A stretch of DNA of 13,513 bases from Planctomycetaceae bacterium (GTDB lineage: Bacteria > Planctomycetota > Planctomycetia > Planctomycetales > Planctomycetaceae). Position 1 is the first letter of the stretch, and every line of letters begins with the position of its first letter. The notes beneath the pieces are model-generated. The model was not told the DNA's origin. It did not search any database and saw only the letters and a list, made by a program, of their open reading frames with translations. The stretch covers positions 1-13,513 of the forward strand of contig CANHVD010000087.1 in assembly GCA_947463775.1 (NCBI GenBank), read 5' to 3'. Shown here one piece after another: positions 1-6,757 of this stretch. The position numbers and the translations under genes were made by a program.

Positions 1-824
1 CGGGCGATGTCGTCCCGGCGATGTTTCTGACCGGCACTGAACCCGAATGGACCGAAGAATCGGTACCTCGACAGATGCTGGCTAATTGGGTCACATCGAA
101 AGACAATCCGTGGTTTGCAAAGATGGCAGCGAATCGACTTTGGGCTCAGTTTCTGGGTCAGGGAATTGTCCAGCCGGTCGATGACTTTTCGGATAATAAC
201 CCGCCGTCTCATCCGGAGGTGCTCGACTTGCTGGCCGAACAGTTTGCGGCTCATAACTTTGACCTGAAGTTTCTGGTTCGCACAATCACAGCGACTCGCG
301 TTTATCAAACAACCAGTCGCCAGACTCATACCAGCCAGGCTGATCCCAATCAGTTTGCTCGCATGGCACTGCGCGGCCTGACGCCCGAGCAGTTCTTTGA
401 CAGTCTGGCCGAAGCCACCGGATACTATCAGCCGTTCCGAACAGACAATCCCTTTGTGATCGACGCCGATTCTCCACGCGGTCGATTTCTGGAGTTGTTC
501 CGCGACGAAAATGAATCACCGCTGATGAAGGAGACAACAATCCTGCAGGCTCTGGCGATGATGAATGGAGACTTCGTCGACAACGCCACGACGCTGGACA
601 ATAGTCAGACACTTCGAGCTGTCGTCGACTTTCCTCTGATGTCCAATGAGGAACGCCTGGAGACATTATTCATCGCAGCTCTCAGTCGTCGCCCCACGGA
701 AGATGAGAAAGCCAGCTTCGGCAAATACGTTTCTGATGGCGGTGCATCGGGCAATGGCAAAGATGCATTCACCGATATCTTCTGGGCACTGTTGAACAGT
801 AGTGAATTTCTTTTGAATCATTGA
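1..824 (+). CDS. DUF1553 domain protein, C-terminal part (5' end outside window)
   Basis: The frame is open from base 3 and reads GDVVPAMFLTG before the first internal ATG at 21, so the true start lies upstream and about 273 residues are visible. The segment DNPWFAKMAANRLWAQFLG, followed by GIVQPVDDFSDNNPPSHPEVLD and FDLKFLVRTI, is the core of the DUF1553 domain (PSD1). In planctomycetes this domain is usually the C-terminal half of large proteins with DUF1549 and sometimes a cytochrome c-like domain. The C-terminal part carries LFIAALSRRPTEDE and ends NSSEFLLNH, a typical ending of the family. The DUF1501 gene follows 166 bp downstream on the same strand, the usual partner. The biochemical role is unknown; an extracytoplasmic role in breakdown of complex polysaccharides has been proposed for the family. 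Family assignment is secure, function is not. Confidence 0.9.
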   Translation, partial: GDVVPAMFLTGTEPEWTEESVPRQMLANWVTSKDNPWFAKMAANRLWAQFLGQGIVQPVDDFSDNNPPSHPEVLDLLAEQFAAHNFDLKFLVRTITATRVYQTTSRQTHTSQADPNQFARMALRGLTPEQFFDSLAEATGYYQPFRTDNPFVIDADSPRGRFLELFRDENESPLMKETTILQALAMMNGDFVDNATTLDNSQTLRAVVDFPLMSNEERLETLFIAALSRRPTEDEKASFGKYVSDGGASGNGKDAFTDIFWALLNSSEFLLNH

Positions 825-865
825 GTCTCAGACAAACCGGAACATGATGCAGACAGTCGATTCAA

Positions 866-933
866 TCGTTTAAAGGCAAGCCACAGGCGGCGGCGCCCGA
901 TTTCGCATACGCCTACGGCTCGCCGTTAAACGA
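866..933. repeat. Imperfect inverted-repeat element between DUF1553 and DUF1501 genes
   Basis: The arms 866-889 and 910-933 pair at 20 of 24 positions. The outer eight bases (TCGTTTAA with TTAAACGA) and an inner GGC/GCC block are perfect. Three of the four mismatches become G-U pairs if the minus strand is transcribed, giving 23 of 24, so a minus-strand RNA would fold better. The loop is GC-rich (890-909). The arms resemble short palindromic intergenic repeats that I recall from planctomycete genomes, but that is memory and not a search. No second copy was found in this window. It might be a REP or MITE-like element, or an mRNA-stabilising hairpin between the two genes. Confidence 0.6.
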
Positions 934-990
934 AAACGCTTGATACGCGAAGAAATCGACCGTTCGCTTGCGACTCGCAAGGACCTAAAC

Positions 991-2310
991 ATGATCAATC
1001 GCCGAACCTTTTCAAAGTATGCCGGGCTCTCGTTGCTTGGCTCGTCGATGTCCGGATGGCTTCCACGATTAGCAGCCGAGGTTCAGCAGTCCGGCACCAA
1101 AACACCTCGGTCATGCATCCTGTTATGGATGTCCGGCGGACCAAGCCAGATGGAGACCTTCGATCCCAAGGAGGGTCAGGAGAACGGTGGTCCGACAAAA
1201 GCCATAGAGACCAGCGTGCCCGGAATTCGCATCGCCGAAAACCTTCCAAAGGTCGCCACATTAATGGAGCATCTGGCGCCGATCCGTTCCATGTCGACGA
1301 AAGAAGGCGACCACACTCGAGCAACTTACTACATGCGAACCGGGTATCTTCCGCAGGGTCCCATTCAATATCCAGCGATGGGTTCATTCCTTGGGAAGGC
1401 TCTGAAGAAACCAGAGTGTGATCTGCCATCATTCATCGCCGTGAATCCATTTCGAGCCTTCAGCCCGGGAGCATTCGGGCCTGGTTTCCTCGGACCATCG
1501 TGGTCTCCGTTAGTTGTTGCGTCAGAAATGGATCAGCAGCAGAACGTTTCGTTTGAAGTGCGAAATCTCAAGCCTGCGGATCGCTTACCAGCGGCTCAGG
1601 TCGACTCGCGATTGAGTCTGTTGAGTACTCTGGAGCATTCATTTCTATCAGAACGTCCCGATGGCCCGGGACACAGTCATCTGCAGTCTTATGAGCAGGC
1701 CGTTCGCATGATGAAGTCGGAGGCTGTTGCAGCATTTGATCTGGAACAGGAAGAAGCGTCACTCCGAGATGCCTACGGTCGAAATGCGTTTGGACAGGGT
1801 TGCTTGCTGGCTCGTCGTCTTGTCGAACGAGGCGTATCGTTTGTCGAGGTTTCTCTGAATGGCGTTGACGGACTTGGCGGAGCCGGCTGGGATACTCATC
1901 AGGACAACTTCAACGCCGTGAAAGGTCTTTGTGGAATTCTTGACCCTGCCTGGGCCACGCTGATGACTGATCTGAAGCAGCGGCGATTGCTCGAGAATAC
2001 GCTGGTCGTCTGGATGGGCGAGTTTGGACGAACCCCAAAGATCAACGAGAACACCGGCCGCGATCATTGGCCTGGAAGCTGGAGCACTGTACTCGGCGGA
2101 GCCGGCATCAAAGGCGGTCAGGTTTACGGAACCACCAGCGATGACGGCATGGAAATCAAGGATGGTTTACTGACCGTCCCCAATCTCATGGCCACAATCT
2201 GCCGAGCCCTAGCGCTGAATCCGGAATCAACCAACCTTAGCAACATCGGCCGCCCAATTCCTCTCGCTGATCACGGCTCAGCAGCGGTGGAAAGTCTGTT
2301 GAATTCTTAG
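991..2310 (+). CDS. DUF1501 domain protein with twin-arginine signal
   Basis: This is a 439-residue protein of the DUF1501 family, which belongs to the alkaline phosphatase/sulfatase-like superfamily. The reading frame extends up to a TTG at 940, but I chose the ATG at 991 because AAGGA (979-983) lies seven bases upstream and the protein then begins with a Tat-type signal: NRRTFSKYAG at residues 3-12, then a hydrophobic stretch and a likely cleavage near LAA at 27-29. Family motifs are CILLWMSGGPSQMETFDPK (42-60), GWDTHQDN (from about 299), EFGRTPK (344-350) and GRDHWPGSWS around His359. The Asp and His residues in these blocks sit where metal ligands lie in related phosphatases and sulfatases, but catalysis has not been shown for the family to my knowledge. 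It is probably exported in folded form and acts with the DUF1553 protein encoded just upstream. A hairpin begins eight bases after the stop. Confidence 0.92.
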   Translation: MINRRTFSKYAGLSLLGSSMSGWLPRLAAEVQQSGTKTPRSCILLWMSGGPSQMETFDPKEGQENGGPTKAIETSVPGIRIAENLPKVATLMEHLAPIRSMSTKEGDHTRATYYMRTGYLPQGPIQYPAMGSFLGKALKKPECDLPSFIAVNPFRAFSPGAFGPGFLGPSWSPLVVASEMDQQQNVSFEVRNLKPADRLPAAQVDSRLSLLSTLEHSFLSERPDGPGHSHLQSYEQAVRMMKSEAVAAFDLEQEEASLRDAYGRNAFGQGCLLARRLVERGVSFVEVSLNGVDGLGGAGWDTHQDNFNAVKGLCGILDPAWATLMTDLKQRRLLENTLVVWMGEFGRTPKINENTGRDHWPGSWSTVLGGAGIKGGQVYGTTSDDGMEIKDGLLTVPNLMATICRALALNPESTNLSNIGRPIPLADHGSAAVESLLNS

Positions 2311-2317
2311 ATTGCCG

Positions 2318-2370
2318 ATGACAGGCTTCGGAACTCAAACCATCTCGAATTCCGCCGCCCGACCTGTCAT
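2318..2370 (+). terminator. Hairpin just after DUF1501 stop (possible 3' end)
   Basis: ATGACAGG (2318-2325) is perfectly complementary to CCTGTCAT (2363-2370). Inside, CGGAA (2329-2333) pairs with TTCCG (2350-2354) around a 16-base loop. No T-run follows, so this is not a classical intrinsic terminator. It may protect the mRNA 3' end or act with Rho. Further on, GGCTG (2384-2388) can pair with CAGCC at 2406-2410, or GGCTGT (2384-2389) with ACAGCC at 2416-2421. These are two mutually exclusive small hairpins in the leader of the next gene. Confidence 0.4.
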
Positions 2371-2480
2371 ACTACGCACTCCGGGCTGTGTCGCGGGTAA
2401 ATTCGCAGCCTAAAAACAGCCGAATATGCCTGAGTTGGATCCGCACCGATTTGAGTTCGCGCAAAGTCAAAGAGTGATGT

Positions 2481-3587
2481 ATGCAAGACCGTCAGCGTGC
2501 TTTCAGATGCCTTCTGCATCTCTTCCTGTTCACCGGGATTTTTTCAGCCGCCGTTTTTCCGGCACATGCTGATGAGACCAAAGCGGTTTGGGGACTGAAG
2601 GCTGGCGATCGGTTTGTGGTGAGCGTACTTTCCGTCAAGCATACCGAAGTGACGATCGGTACCCAGCCAGCAACCAGCTCAGATACTCGGGATCGGTATG
2701 AGATTGAATACCGGGTTACCCAAGTGCGAAAGTCCGGCGACGCAGTCATTGCGGCACAACTCAAAAAGGCCAGTCGTGATGTGGGCGACGAATCGCAGGA
2801 CTCACTGAAAGCATCCGCGCGTTCCGCCAGGGCACTCGAGGATCTTCGCATCGGATTTGAGATCGATTCCACCGGACAGATTCTGACAGTCACCGCACGA
2901 GACAGAGACGCTGTCCTCGCCGCACTTTCGGGACTGGATGTGTCGACTTCTCAACTGCTACGTGATTCCTGTCCCGAAGATGTGATCGCTGCCTGGCTGA
3001 GCCGACCTTTCTGGGCCGGGCTGACAGGCCAAGTTGATGATCTTCCACAAGGTAGTGATGAGAAGGAGAAGCAAAAGTCTCCGCTGACCAGAAAAGATTC
3101 CATCGCCATCGGGACGTTTGGAGTCATGCAGGCCACTTTGGAGCTTCAGCCAAGTACAGCCGATGGTGGAGAAGAGTCGATGACTGTGACCGGCCAGGGA
3201 CGTTATGTTCCCCTGGTCGTGCCGAACAGGGATTCTATTTCTTCAAAAATTCCACTGCAGAATGTGACGGCGGAACTGGATGAGTACTCTGGAAAAATCC
3301 TTCTTTCCAGGGAGAACCCGAAAGATGAAACACCGATGCCTGAAGGTGATCTTCCCGAGTTGCGGCCAGAAGTGATGCCGCGTCAAAAAGGTGGCCATTT
3401 TCAGTCGATGGAAGTTAACATCCGGATGCATGGCAGCGGAACTCTCAAAGGCCCAGCGGGGAGCGCGGACCAGAACGTCACCTTTCGCCAAACTCAAATG
3501 CAGTCATGGATACTGACCGAACTTGCTTTTGCTCGGTCTGAGTATCTTTATGATGTGCCGGTACCGATTCCGGCAGCCCCACGTTAA
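2481..3587 (+). CDS. Secreted protein of unknown function
   Basis: I do not recognise a named family. The 368-residue product begins with a clear Sec signal peptide: a positively charged start, hydrophobic residues about 11-26, and AHA at 28-30 followed by DET, a good signal peptidase I site. The mature part opens with WGLKAGDRF and is rich in short beta-prone stretches (EIEYRVTQVRKSGDAVI, FEIDSTGQILTV). A Lys/Asp/Glu-rich patch lies near residues 190-205, and the extreme C-terminus is Pro-rich (VPVPIPAAPR). There is no cysteine in the mature part except one near residue 164, and no visible catalytic motif. The Shine-Dalgarno match before ATG 2481 is weak (AAAGAG at 2469-2474). The layout resembles the minus-strand protein at 11298-12401 (signal peptide, then W-x-L-x-x-x...G-x-K/D-x beta-rich start), as in DUF6263-like secreted proteins; that link is tentative. 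Confidence 0.75.
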   Translation: MQDRQRAFRCLLHLFLFTGIFSAAVFPAHADETKAVWGLKAGDRFVVSVLSVKHTEVTIGTQPATSSDTRDRYEIEYRVTQVRKSGDAVIAAQLKKASRDVGDESQDSLKASARSARALEDLRIGFEIDSTGQILTVTARDRDAVLAALSGLDVSTSQLLRDSCPEDVIAAWLSRPFWAGLTGQVDDLPQGSDEKEKQKSPLTRKDSIAIGTFGVMQATLELQPSTADGGEESMTVTGQGRYVPLVVPNRDSISSKIPLQNVTAELDEYSGKILLSRENPKDETPMPEGDLPELRPEVMPRQKGGHFQSMEVNIRMHGSGTLKGPAGSADQNVTFRQTQMQSWILTELAFARSEYLYDVPVPIPAAPR

Positions 3588-3610
3588 TCGCCCCTTCTCT
3601 GCAGTCGGCA

Positions 3611-3628
3611 AGTGTCCCGGCAGGCACT
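3611..3628 (+). terminator. Short hairpin downstream of the secreted-protein gene
   Basis: AGTG (3611-3614) and CC (3616-3617) pair with GG (3623-3624) and CACT (3625-3628), with one bulged T and a five-base loop, 24 bases after the stop at 3587. There is no T-run. Weak support for a transcript end. Confidence 0.25.
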
Positions 3629-3700
3629 CTCAAATTTCCGAAGGCTGAACGTTCGCCTGAAAATGTGGGATTGAGCGGCCAATAACGGTCACTTTGGGTA

Positions 3701-3801
3701 AGAATTCACTGTTTCTGGCAACTGCAAAGTCGTTAGCGAATCAGGACACGTCTATGATTCGCCGCAGCGAAATGTGTTTGCGGACTTTGCGAATGAATTC
3801 T
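3701..3801 (+). promoter_or_regulatory. Nested multi-stem leader element upstream of queF (candidate structured RNA)
   Basis: Four sets of complementary arms nest without conflict. P0 is AGAATTCA 3701-3708 with TGAATTCT 3794-3801 (its core GAATTC is itself palindromic). P1 is GCAAAGTC 3724-3731 with GACTTTGC 3783-3790. P2 is GCGAATCA 3736-3743 with TGATTCGC 3755-3762, with an 11-base loop. P3 is CGCA 3763-3766 with TGCG 3779-3782. P2 and P3 abut with no linker, and P3 abuts P1, so P1, P2 and P3 form a compact three-way junction. Plus-strand RNA gains two extra G-U pairs (3723 with 3791; 3767 with 3778), which the minus strand would not have. This fits a transcribed leader of queF, whose ATG is 79 bases after P0 closes. 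I see no preQ1-I consensus. It could be a new riboswitch-like leader, a protein-binding site, or a mobile palindrome. Confidence 0.5.
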
Positions 3802-3818
3802 CAAACCTCACTGCAAGA

Positions 3819-3851
3819 GATCGTAGAACGATCCTCCCTATTTATTTCTTT
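3819..3851 (+). terminator. Hairpin with U-rich tail in queF leader (possible attenuator)
   Basis: GATCGT (3819-3824) and ACGATC (3828-3833) form a perfect six-pair stem with loop AGA. A pyrimidine-rich stretch with T-runs follows (3834-3851: T3, T3, T3 broken by A and C). It sits between the multi-stem element and the queF ribosome-binding site (GAAGGA, 3864-3869). The stem is short for an intrinsic terminator, so the regulatory role is inference. Confidence 0.35.
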
Positions 3852-3880
3852 CTGAATCGAATTGAAGGACTGTTGTCGTC

Positions 3881-4240
3881 ATGTCTGATCCGTCTCGCGA
3901 CACTCTGGAAACATTTGAAAACCCGTTTCCTCAGCGAAATTTTGTAGTTGAAACGGTCGCTCCGGAGTTCACCTCTGTATGCCCGAAAACTGGCCATCCG
4001 GATTTCGGAACGCTGACCATTACGTACATTGCGGACAAGGTCTGCTACGAACTGAAGTCACTGAAACTTTACTTGCAGGAATACCGAAATCATGGTGCGT
4101 TTTATGAACGCGTCACAAACATGATTCTGGATGATCTGGTCGCGGTTACTCAGCCACGCTGGATGAAAATTGAAGCCGCCTTTACGCCTCGCGGTGGTAT
4201 TCGCACGACAGTGATTGTTGAACACGGTACGCGACCTTAG
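3881..4240 (+). CDS. queF: NADPH-dependent 7-cyano-7-deazaguanine reductase (preQ0 reductase)
   Basis: This 119-residue protein is a short, type I (unimodular) QueF. It reduces the nitrile of preQ0 to the aminomethyl group of preQ1 with two NADPH, a cytoplasmic step of queuosine tRNA modification. The visible hallmarks are SVCPKTGHPDFG with nucleophile Cys34 and Asp41, the QueF motif ELKSLKLY (57-64), and HGAFYE ending in Glu76. The spacings Cys-Asp of 7 and Cys-Glu of 42 equal those of the Bacillus subtilis enzyme (Cys55, Asp62, Glu97). Residue 75 is Tyr where B. subtilis has His, a change I recall in other QueFs. The start is ATG 3881 with GAAGGA (3864-3869) upstream at a somewhat long spacing of 11. 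argH follows after 31 bases and is probably co-transcribed. No other queuosine genes are in the window. The leader carries unusual inverted repeats. Confidence 0.95.
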   Translation: MSDPSRDTLETFENPFPQRNFVVETVAPEFTSVCPKTGHPDFGTLTITYIADKVCYELKSLKLYLQEYRNHGAFYERVTNMILDDLVAVTQPRWMKIEAAFTPRGGIRTTVIVEHGTRP

Positions 4241-4271
4241 GCTCGAACTGATTCAGGAACTGGAGACATAC

Positions 4272-5645
4272 ATGGCCAAGGCATGGGGCGGACGATTTCA
4301 TCAGGCGACGGATCCGCGGGTAGAAGCCTTCACGGAGTCGATTAGCTTTGATAAGCGACTTTACGCTGTCGACATTCGCGGCTCCATGGCCCATGCCACT
4401 ATGCTTGCTCATGCCGGGCTGATTACAGACCTCGAACGAGATCGCATCTGTGATCATCTTGACCAGATCGGTGAAGAGATTGCGGCTGGTCAATTTACCT
4501 TCCGTACGGATCTCGAAGACATCCACATGCATATCGAGAACGCGTTGATCACGCGGATCGGTGATGTGGGTCGAAAGCTGCACACGGGTCGAAGTCGCAA
4601 TGACCAGGTCTCCACGGACCTGAAACTCTATACTCGCGACGCCATCGACGATCTCGACAAGTTGCTTGTTGAAATTCAACAGGCATTTGTCGCTCGTTGT
4701 GACCAGGACGCTGACGTTGTGTTGCCCGGGTATACTCATCTTCAGCGCGCTCAACCTGTGCTGGCTGCGCATTACTGGCTGGCTTATGTCGAGAAGTTTC
4801 AGCGAGATCGGGAACGACTGGCGGATTGCCGCAAGCGCCTTAACGTATGTCCGCTGGGAGCGGCGGCATTGGCTGGAACAACGTTACCGATCGATCGCCA
4901 ACTGACAGCGAAATTATTGGGCTTCGATTCCGTTGCTGCCAACAGTCTCGACGTCAGCAGCGATCGCGATTTCCTGATTGAGTTCGTGTTCTGCCTTTCG
5001 CTGGTGGCTGCTCATCTGAGCACATGGGCTGAAGAGTGGATCATCTGGTTCACGACGGAATTCAACTTCCTGAAACTTCCGGATGCCTACACAACGGGCT
5101 CTTCAATCATGCCGCAGAAGCGGAATCCTGATGTTCTGGAGCTGATTAGAGGCCGAACGGCTCGAGTGATGGCGACCGTGCCGCAGTTGCTGATTCTGAT
5201 CAAGAGTCTTCCTATGGCCTACAACCGAGACCTGCAGGAAGACAAACTGGCGATGTTCTCCGCGTACGATGCGCTGCGGGCTTGCCTGGAATTGACGCCT
5301 TCCATCGTGGCCGGTGCAGAATTAAAGCGAGATCGCATCGAGTCGCGACTGGAAGATGGCTTTCTGGACGCCACGGCCCTGATGGAATACCTGATCAAAA
5401 AGGGTGTCCCAATGCGAACTGGTCATGAGACTGTCGGAAAGCTGGTGGCGCATTGTGAGTCTCGGCAATGCCGGCTCGCAGATCTGTCGCTGGAAGACCT
5501 CAAGACAGCCTGCTCGGTGATTGAAGAAGATGTCCGAGGGATTTTGGGGGCTCGGAACGCAATGAAGGCCTTGCAGAGTTATGGGTCGGGCGGCGAAGAA
5601 TCTGTCGCTGCAAGACTGGCCGAGTGGAAGCAGCGACTGTCCTGA
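4272..5645 (+). CDS. argH: Argininosuccinate lyase
   Basis: This 457-residue enzyme splits argininosuccinate into arginine and fumarate, the last step of arginine synthesis, as a cytoplasmic homotetramer of the fumarase/aspartase superfamily. The length is that of the family. Motifs: AWGGRF at the N-terminus; TGRSRNDQVSTDLKLY for substrate binding; GYTHLQRAQPV with the catalytic-region His156; and the superfamily signature GSSIMPQKRNPD with the catalytic serine at about 277-278 in the mobile loop. I chose ATG 4272 over the in-frame GTG/ATG region at 4215, which would overlap queF. AKAWGGRF is the standard start, and GGAG (4262-4265) lies six bases upstream. It is downstream of queF in a likely two-gene operon; the two pathways are unrelated, so this is probably a positional pairing. 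A hairpin plus T5 at 5863-5900 is a possible transcript end. Confidence 0.97.
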   Translation: MAKAWGGRFHQATDPRVEAFTESISFDKRLYAVDIRGSMAHATMLAHAGLITDLERDRICDHLDQIGEEIAAGQFTFRTDLEDIHMHIENALITRIGDVGRKLHTGRSRNDQVSTDLKLYTRDAIDDLDKLLVEIQQAFVARCDQDADVVLPGYTHLQRAQPVLAAHYWLAYVEKFQRDRERLADCRKRLNVCPLGAAALAGTTLPIDRQLTAKLLGFDSVAANSLDVSSDRDFLIEFVFCLSLVAAHLSTWAEEWIIWFTTEFNFLKLPDAYTTGSSIMPQKRNPDVLELIRGRTARVMATVPQLLILIKSLPMAYNRDLQEDKLAMFSAYDALRACLELTPSIVAGAELKRDRIESRLEDGFLDATALMEYLIKKGVPMRTGHETVGKLVAHCESRQCRLADLSLEDLKTACSVIEEDVRGILGARNAMKALQSYGSGGEESVAARLAEWKQRLS

Positions 5646-5862
5646 TTGGGGAACAGTGCTGAAAAGCTATCGCCGAAATTGGACATAACTTTGCGGATCA
5701 GTGAAAAACTTCACGCAAAATCGCGGTCCGTTCAGACTCCTGCTGTGTTCAGAGAAATGTTGTCGGCCTCCGTCGGCGACTGAATGTACGGACACTGCTG
5801 TCAGGGTTGCTTGCCTGGCTCGCAACTCCGGGCGTACAGTTCCAGCGGCTGCTCCGGCAACG

Positions 5863-5900
5863 AATTGAGCCTACCCCGGCGGCACTCAATTGAGGTTTTT
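5863..5900 (+). terminator. Hairpin followed by T5, possible terminator of argH or attenuator of the sigma operon
   Basis: AATTGAG (5863-5869) is perfectly complementary to CTCAATT (5885-5891). CC (5870-5871) can also pair with GG (5881-5882) if two bases bulge. Four bases later comes TTTTT (5896-5900). It is 217 bases after argH and about 107 before the sigma factor start, so it could end the argH transcript or act in the sigma leader. Confidence 0.4.
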
Positions 5901-5988
5901 GGCCTGTCGTCCGGGTGATAGAAGTCACTCATAAACCAGATTGAGACCTCGACGGCTCGCGATTCTGGCAGCATTTTTTGATGAATCC

Positions 5989-6002
5989 GCACTGCGGAGT
6001 GC
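5989..6002 (+). promoter_or_regulatory. Small hairpin containing the sigma factor's Shine-Dalgarno
   Basis: GCACT (5989-5993) pairs with AGTGC (5998-6002) around loop GCGG. The GGAG at 5996-5999, seven bases before TTG 6007, lies partly in the loop and partly in the 3' arm. Folding would hide the ribosome-binding site, and together with a TTG start this would keep translation low. The role is inferred. Confidence 0.35.
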
Positions 6003-6006
6003 CCGT

Positions 6007-6612
6007 TTGGTCTCTCAGTCCCTGACAAACCAATACCTTTCTGACCCGGACGTTCAGTTAATGCTGAAAGTCGCTGCGGGTGATAACTCCGCGTTTGAAG
6101 AGTTGGTCGTTCGATACCAGGATCGCCTGGTGGGTTTCTTTTTCCATCTGGTGCATGATCGAACTACGGCAGAAGATCTGGCTCAGGAAGCGTTTCTGAG
6201 AGTGTTCCGCTCGCGAGAGCGTTATGAAGCCACTGCTCGCTTCTCTACCTGGCTTTTCCGGATTGCCCATAATCTTGCAAGCAACCAAAAACGTGGTGCT
6301 GCTCGTCGGCGGGAAATTCCGCTGGCGTCTGGCAATAGTGCTAATGACTTGCCGTCGCTGGGACAGAATCTCGCAGAAAAATCTGCCCTTATGCCAACAA
6401 GGCAACTTGATTCCTCCGAACTGCGAGAGGTCGTACGCATTGCCATTGATGAACTCAGCGAACGACAGCGAACGGCCGTTGTCCTCCACAAGTTTGAAGA
6501 AATGAGTTACGAGGAAATCGGTGACGTGATGGGACTTGGACCAGTCGCCGTGAAGTCTCTGATTTCCCGGGCACGTGGAAAACTGAAGGAGGCACTCGAA
6601 CGGTTCGTCTGA
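6007..6612 (+). CDS. ECF-type sigma-70 family RNA polymerase sigma factor
   Basis: A two-domain extracytoplasmic-function sigma factor of about 201 residues. Region 2 covers roughly residues 22-95: AFEELVVRYQDRLVGF, DLAQEAFLRVFRSRERY and the promoter-melting/-10 segment RFSTWLFRIAHNLASNQKR. A linker of about 40 residues follows. Region 4 (about 140-195) has ELSERQRTAVVLH, then the helix-turn-helix MSYEEIGDVMGLGPVAVKSLISRARGKL that would read the -35 element. The start is uncertain. The longest frame begins at TTG 5941 and the first ATG is 6061, but the latter would remove DPDVQLM, which relatives keep. TTG 6007 with GGAG seven bases upstream fits best. The two downstream genes, an anti-sigma-like membrane protein and an unknown membrane protein, probably form one operon. 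The inducing signal is not evident. Confidence 0.92.
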   Translation: MVSQSLTNQYLSDPDVQLMLKVAAGDNSAFEELVVRYQDRLVGFFFHLVHDRTTAEDLAQEAFLRVFRSRERYEATARFSTWLFRIAHNLASNQKRGAARRREIPLASGNSANDLPSLGQNLAEKSALMPTRQLDSSELREVVRIAIDELSERQRTAVVLHKFEEMSYEEIGDVMGLGPVAVKSLISRARGKLKEALERFV

Positions 6613-6712
6613 AAACCTACGTTGCTGAATGTTGCACAAACCGAGATCGAACTGCTGAATTCAACTTCGGCGATGTCGAAAAAATCCACTATGCTGTTGT
6701 TGCCTTCTTGTT

Positions 6713-6740
6713 CCCTGCTCTGAATTGCCCCCTGCTCTGA
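6713..6740. repeat. Short direct repeat before the anti-sigma-like gene
   Basis: The 11-base word CCCTGCTCTGA occurs at 6713-6723 and again at 6730-6740. It lies in the gap between the sigma factor and its downstream partner. It may be a small tandem duplication or a binding site; nothing more can be said. Confidence 0.5.
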
Positions 6741-6757
6741 CCACAAAGCTGACAGAA

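Larger units (their letters stand above)
5646..6006 (+). other. Intergenic region between argH and the sigma factor gene
   Basis: About 360 bases without a convincing gene. It holds a small hairpin (GTGAA 5701-5705 with TTCAC 5710-5714), a repeated GTCGGC (5762-5767 and 5772-5777), the hairpin with T5 at 5863-5900, and the SD-enclosing hairpin just before the sigma factor start. A GGAAC at 5651-5655 resembles an ECF -35 element, but I could not find a convincing -10 partner. The stretch 5941-6006 is open in the sigma factor frame and would be coding if the TTG at 5941 were used. Confidence 0.5.

Noticed and set aside
940..990. Longer DUF1501 protein from TTG 940
   Set aside because: ATG 991 has an AAGGA seven bases upstream and puts the twin-arginine motif at the N-terminus, where it belongs.
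3588..3880. Known preQ1-I riboswitch before queF
   Set aside because: I could not find the short hairpin with A-rich tail of that class; the structure seen is larger and differently built.
4215..4271. Longer ArgH overlapping queF
   Set aside because: The added 19 residues do not fit the family, while ATG 4272 has GGAG at six bases and gives the usual AKAWGGRF start.
5651..5680. ECF autoregulatory promoter (GGAAC at 5651-5655)
   Set aside because: No convincing -10 element at the right spacing, and the site is over 300 bases before the sigma start.
6058..6639. 193-residue open frame on the minus strand
   Set aside because: It lies antisense to the well-supported sigma factor and shows no recognisable motif; it is a shadow of that gene.
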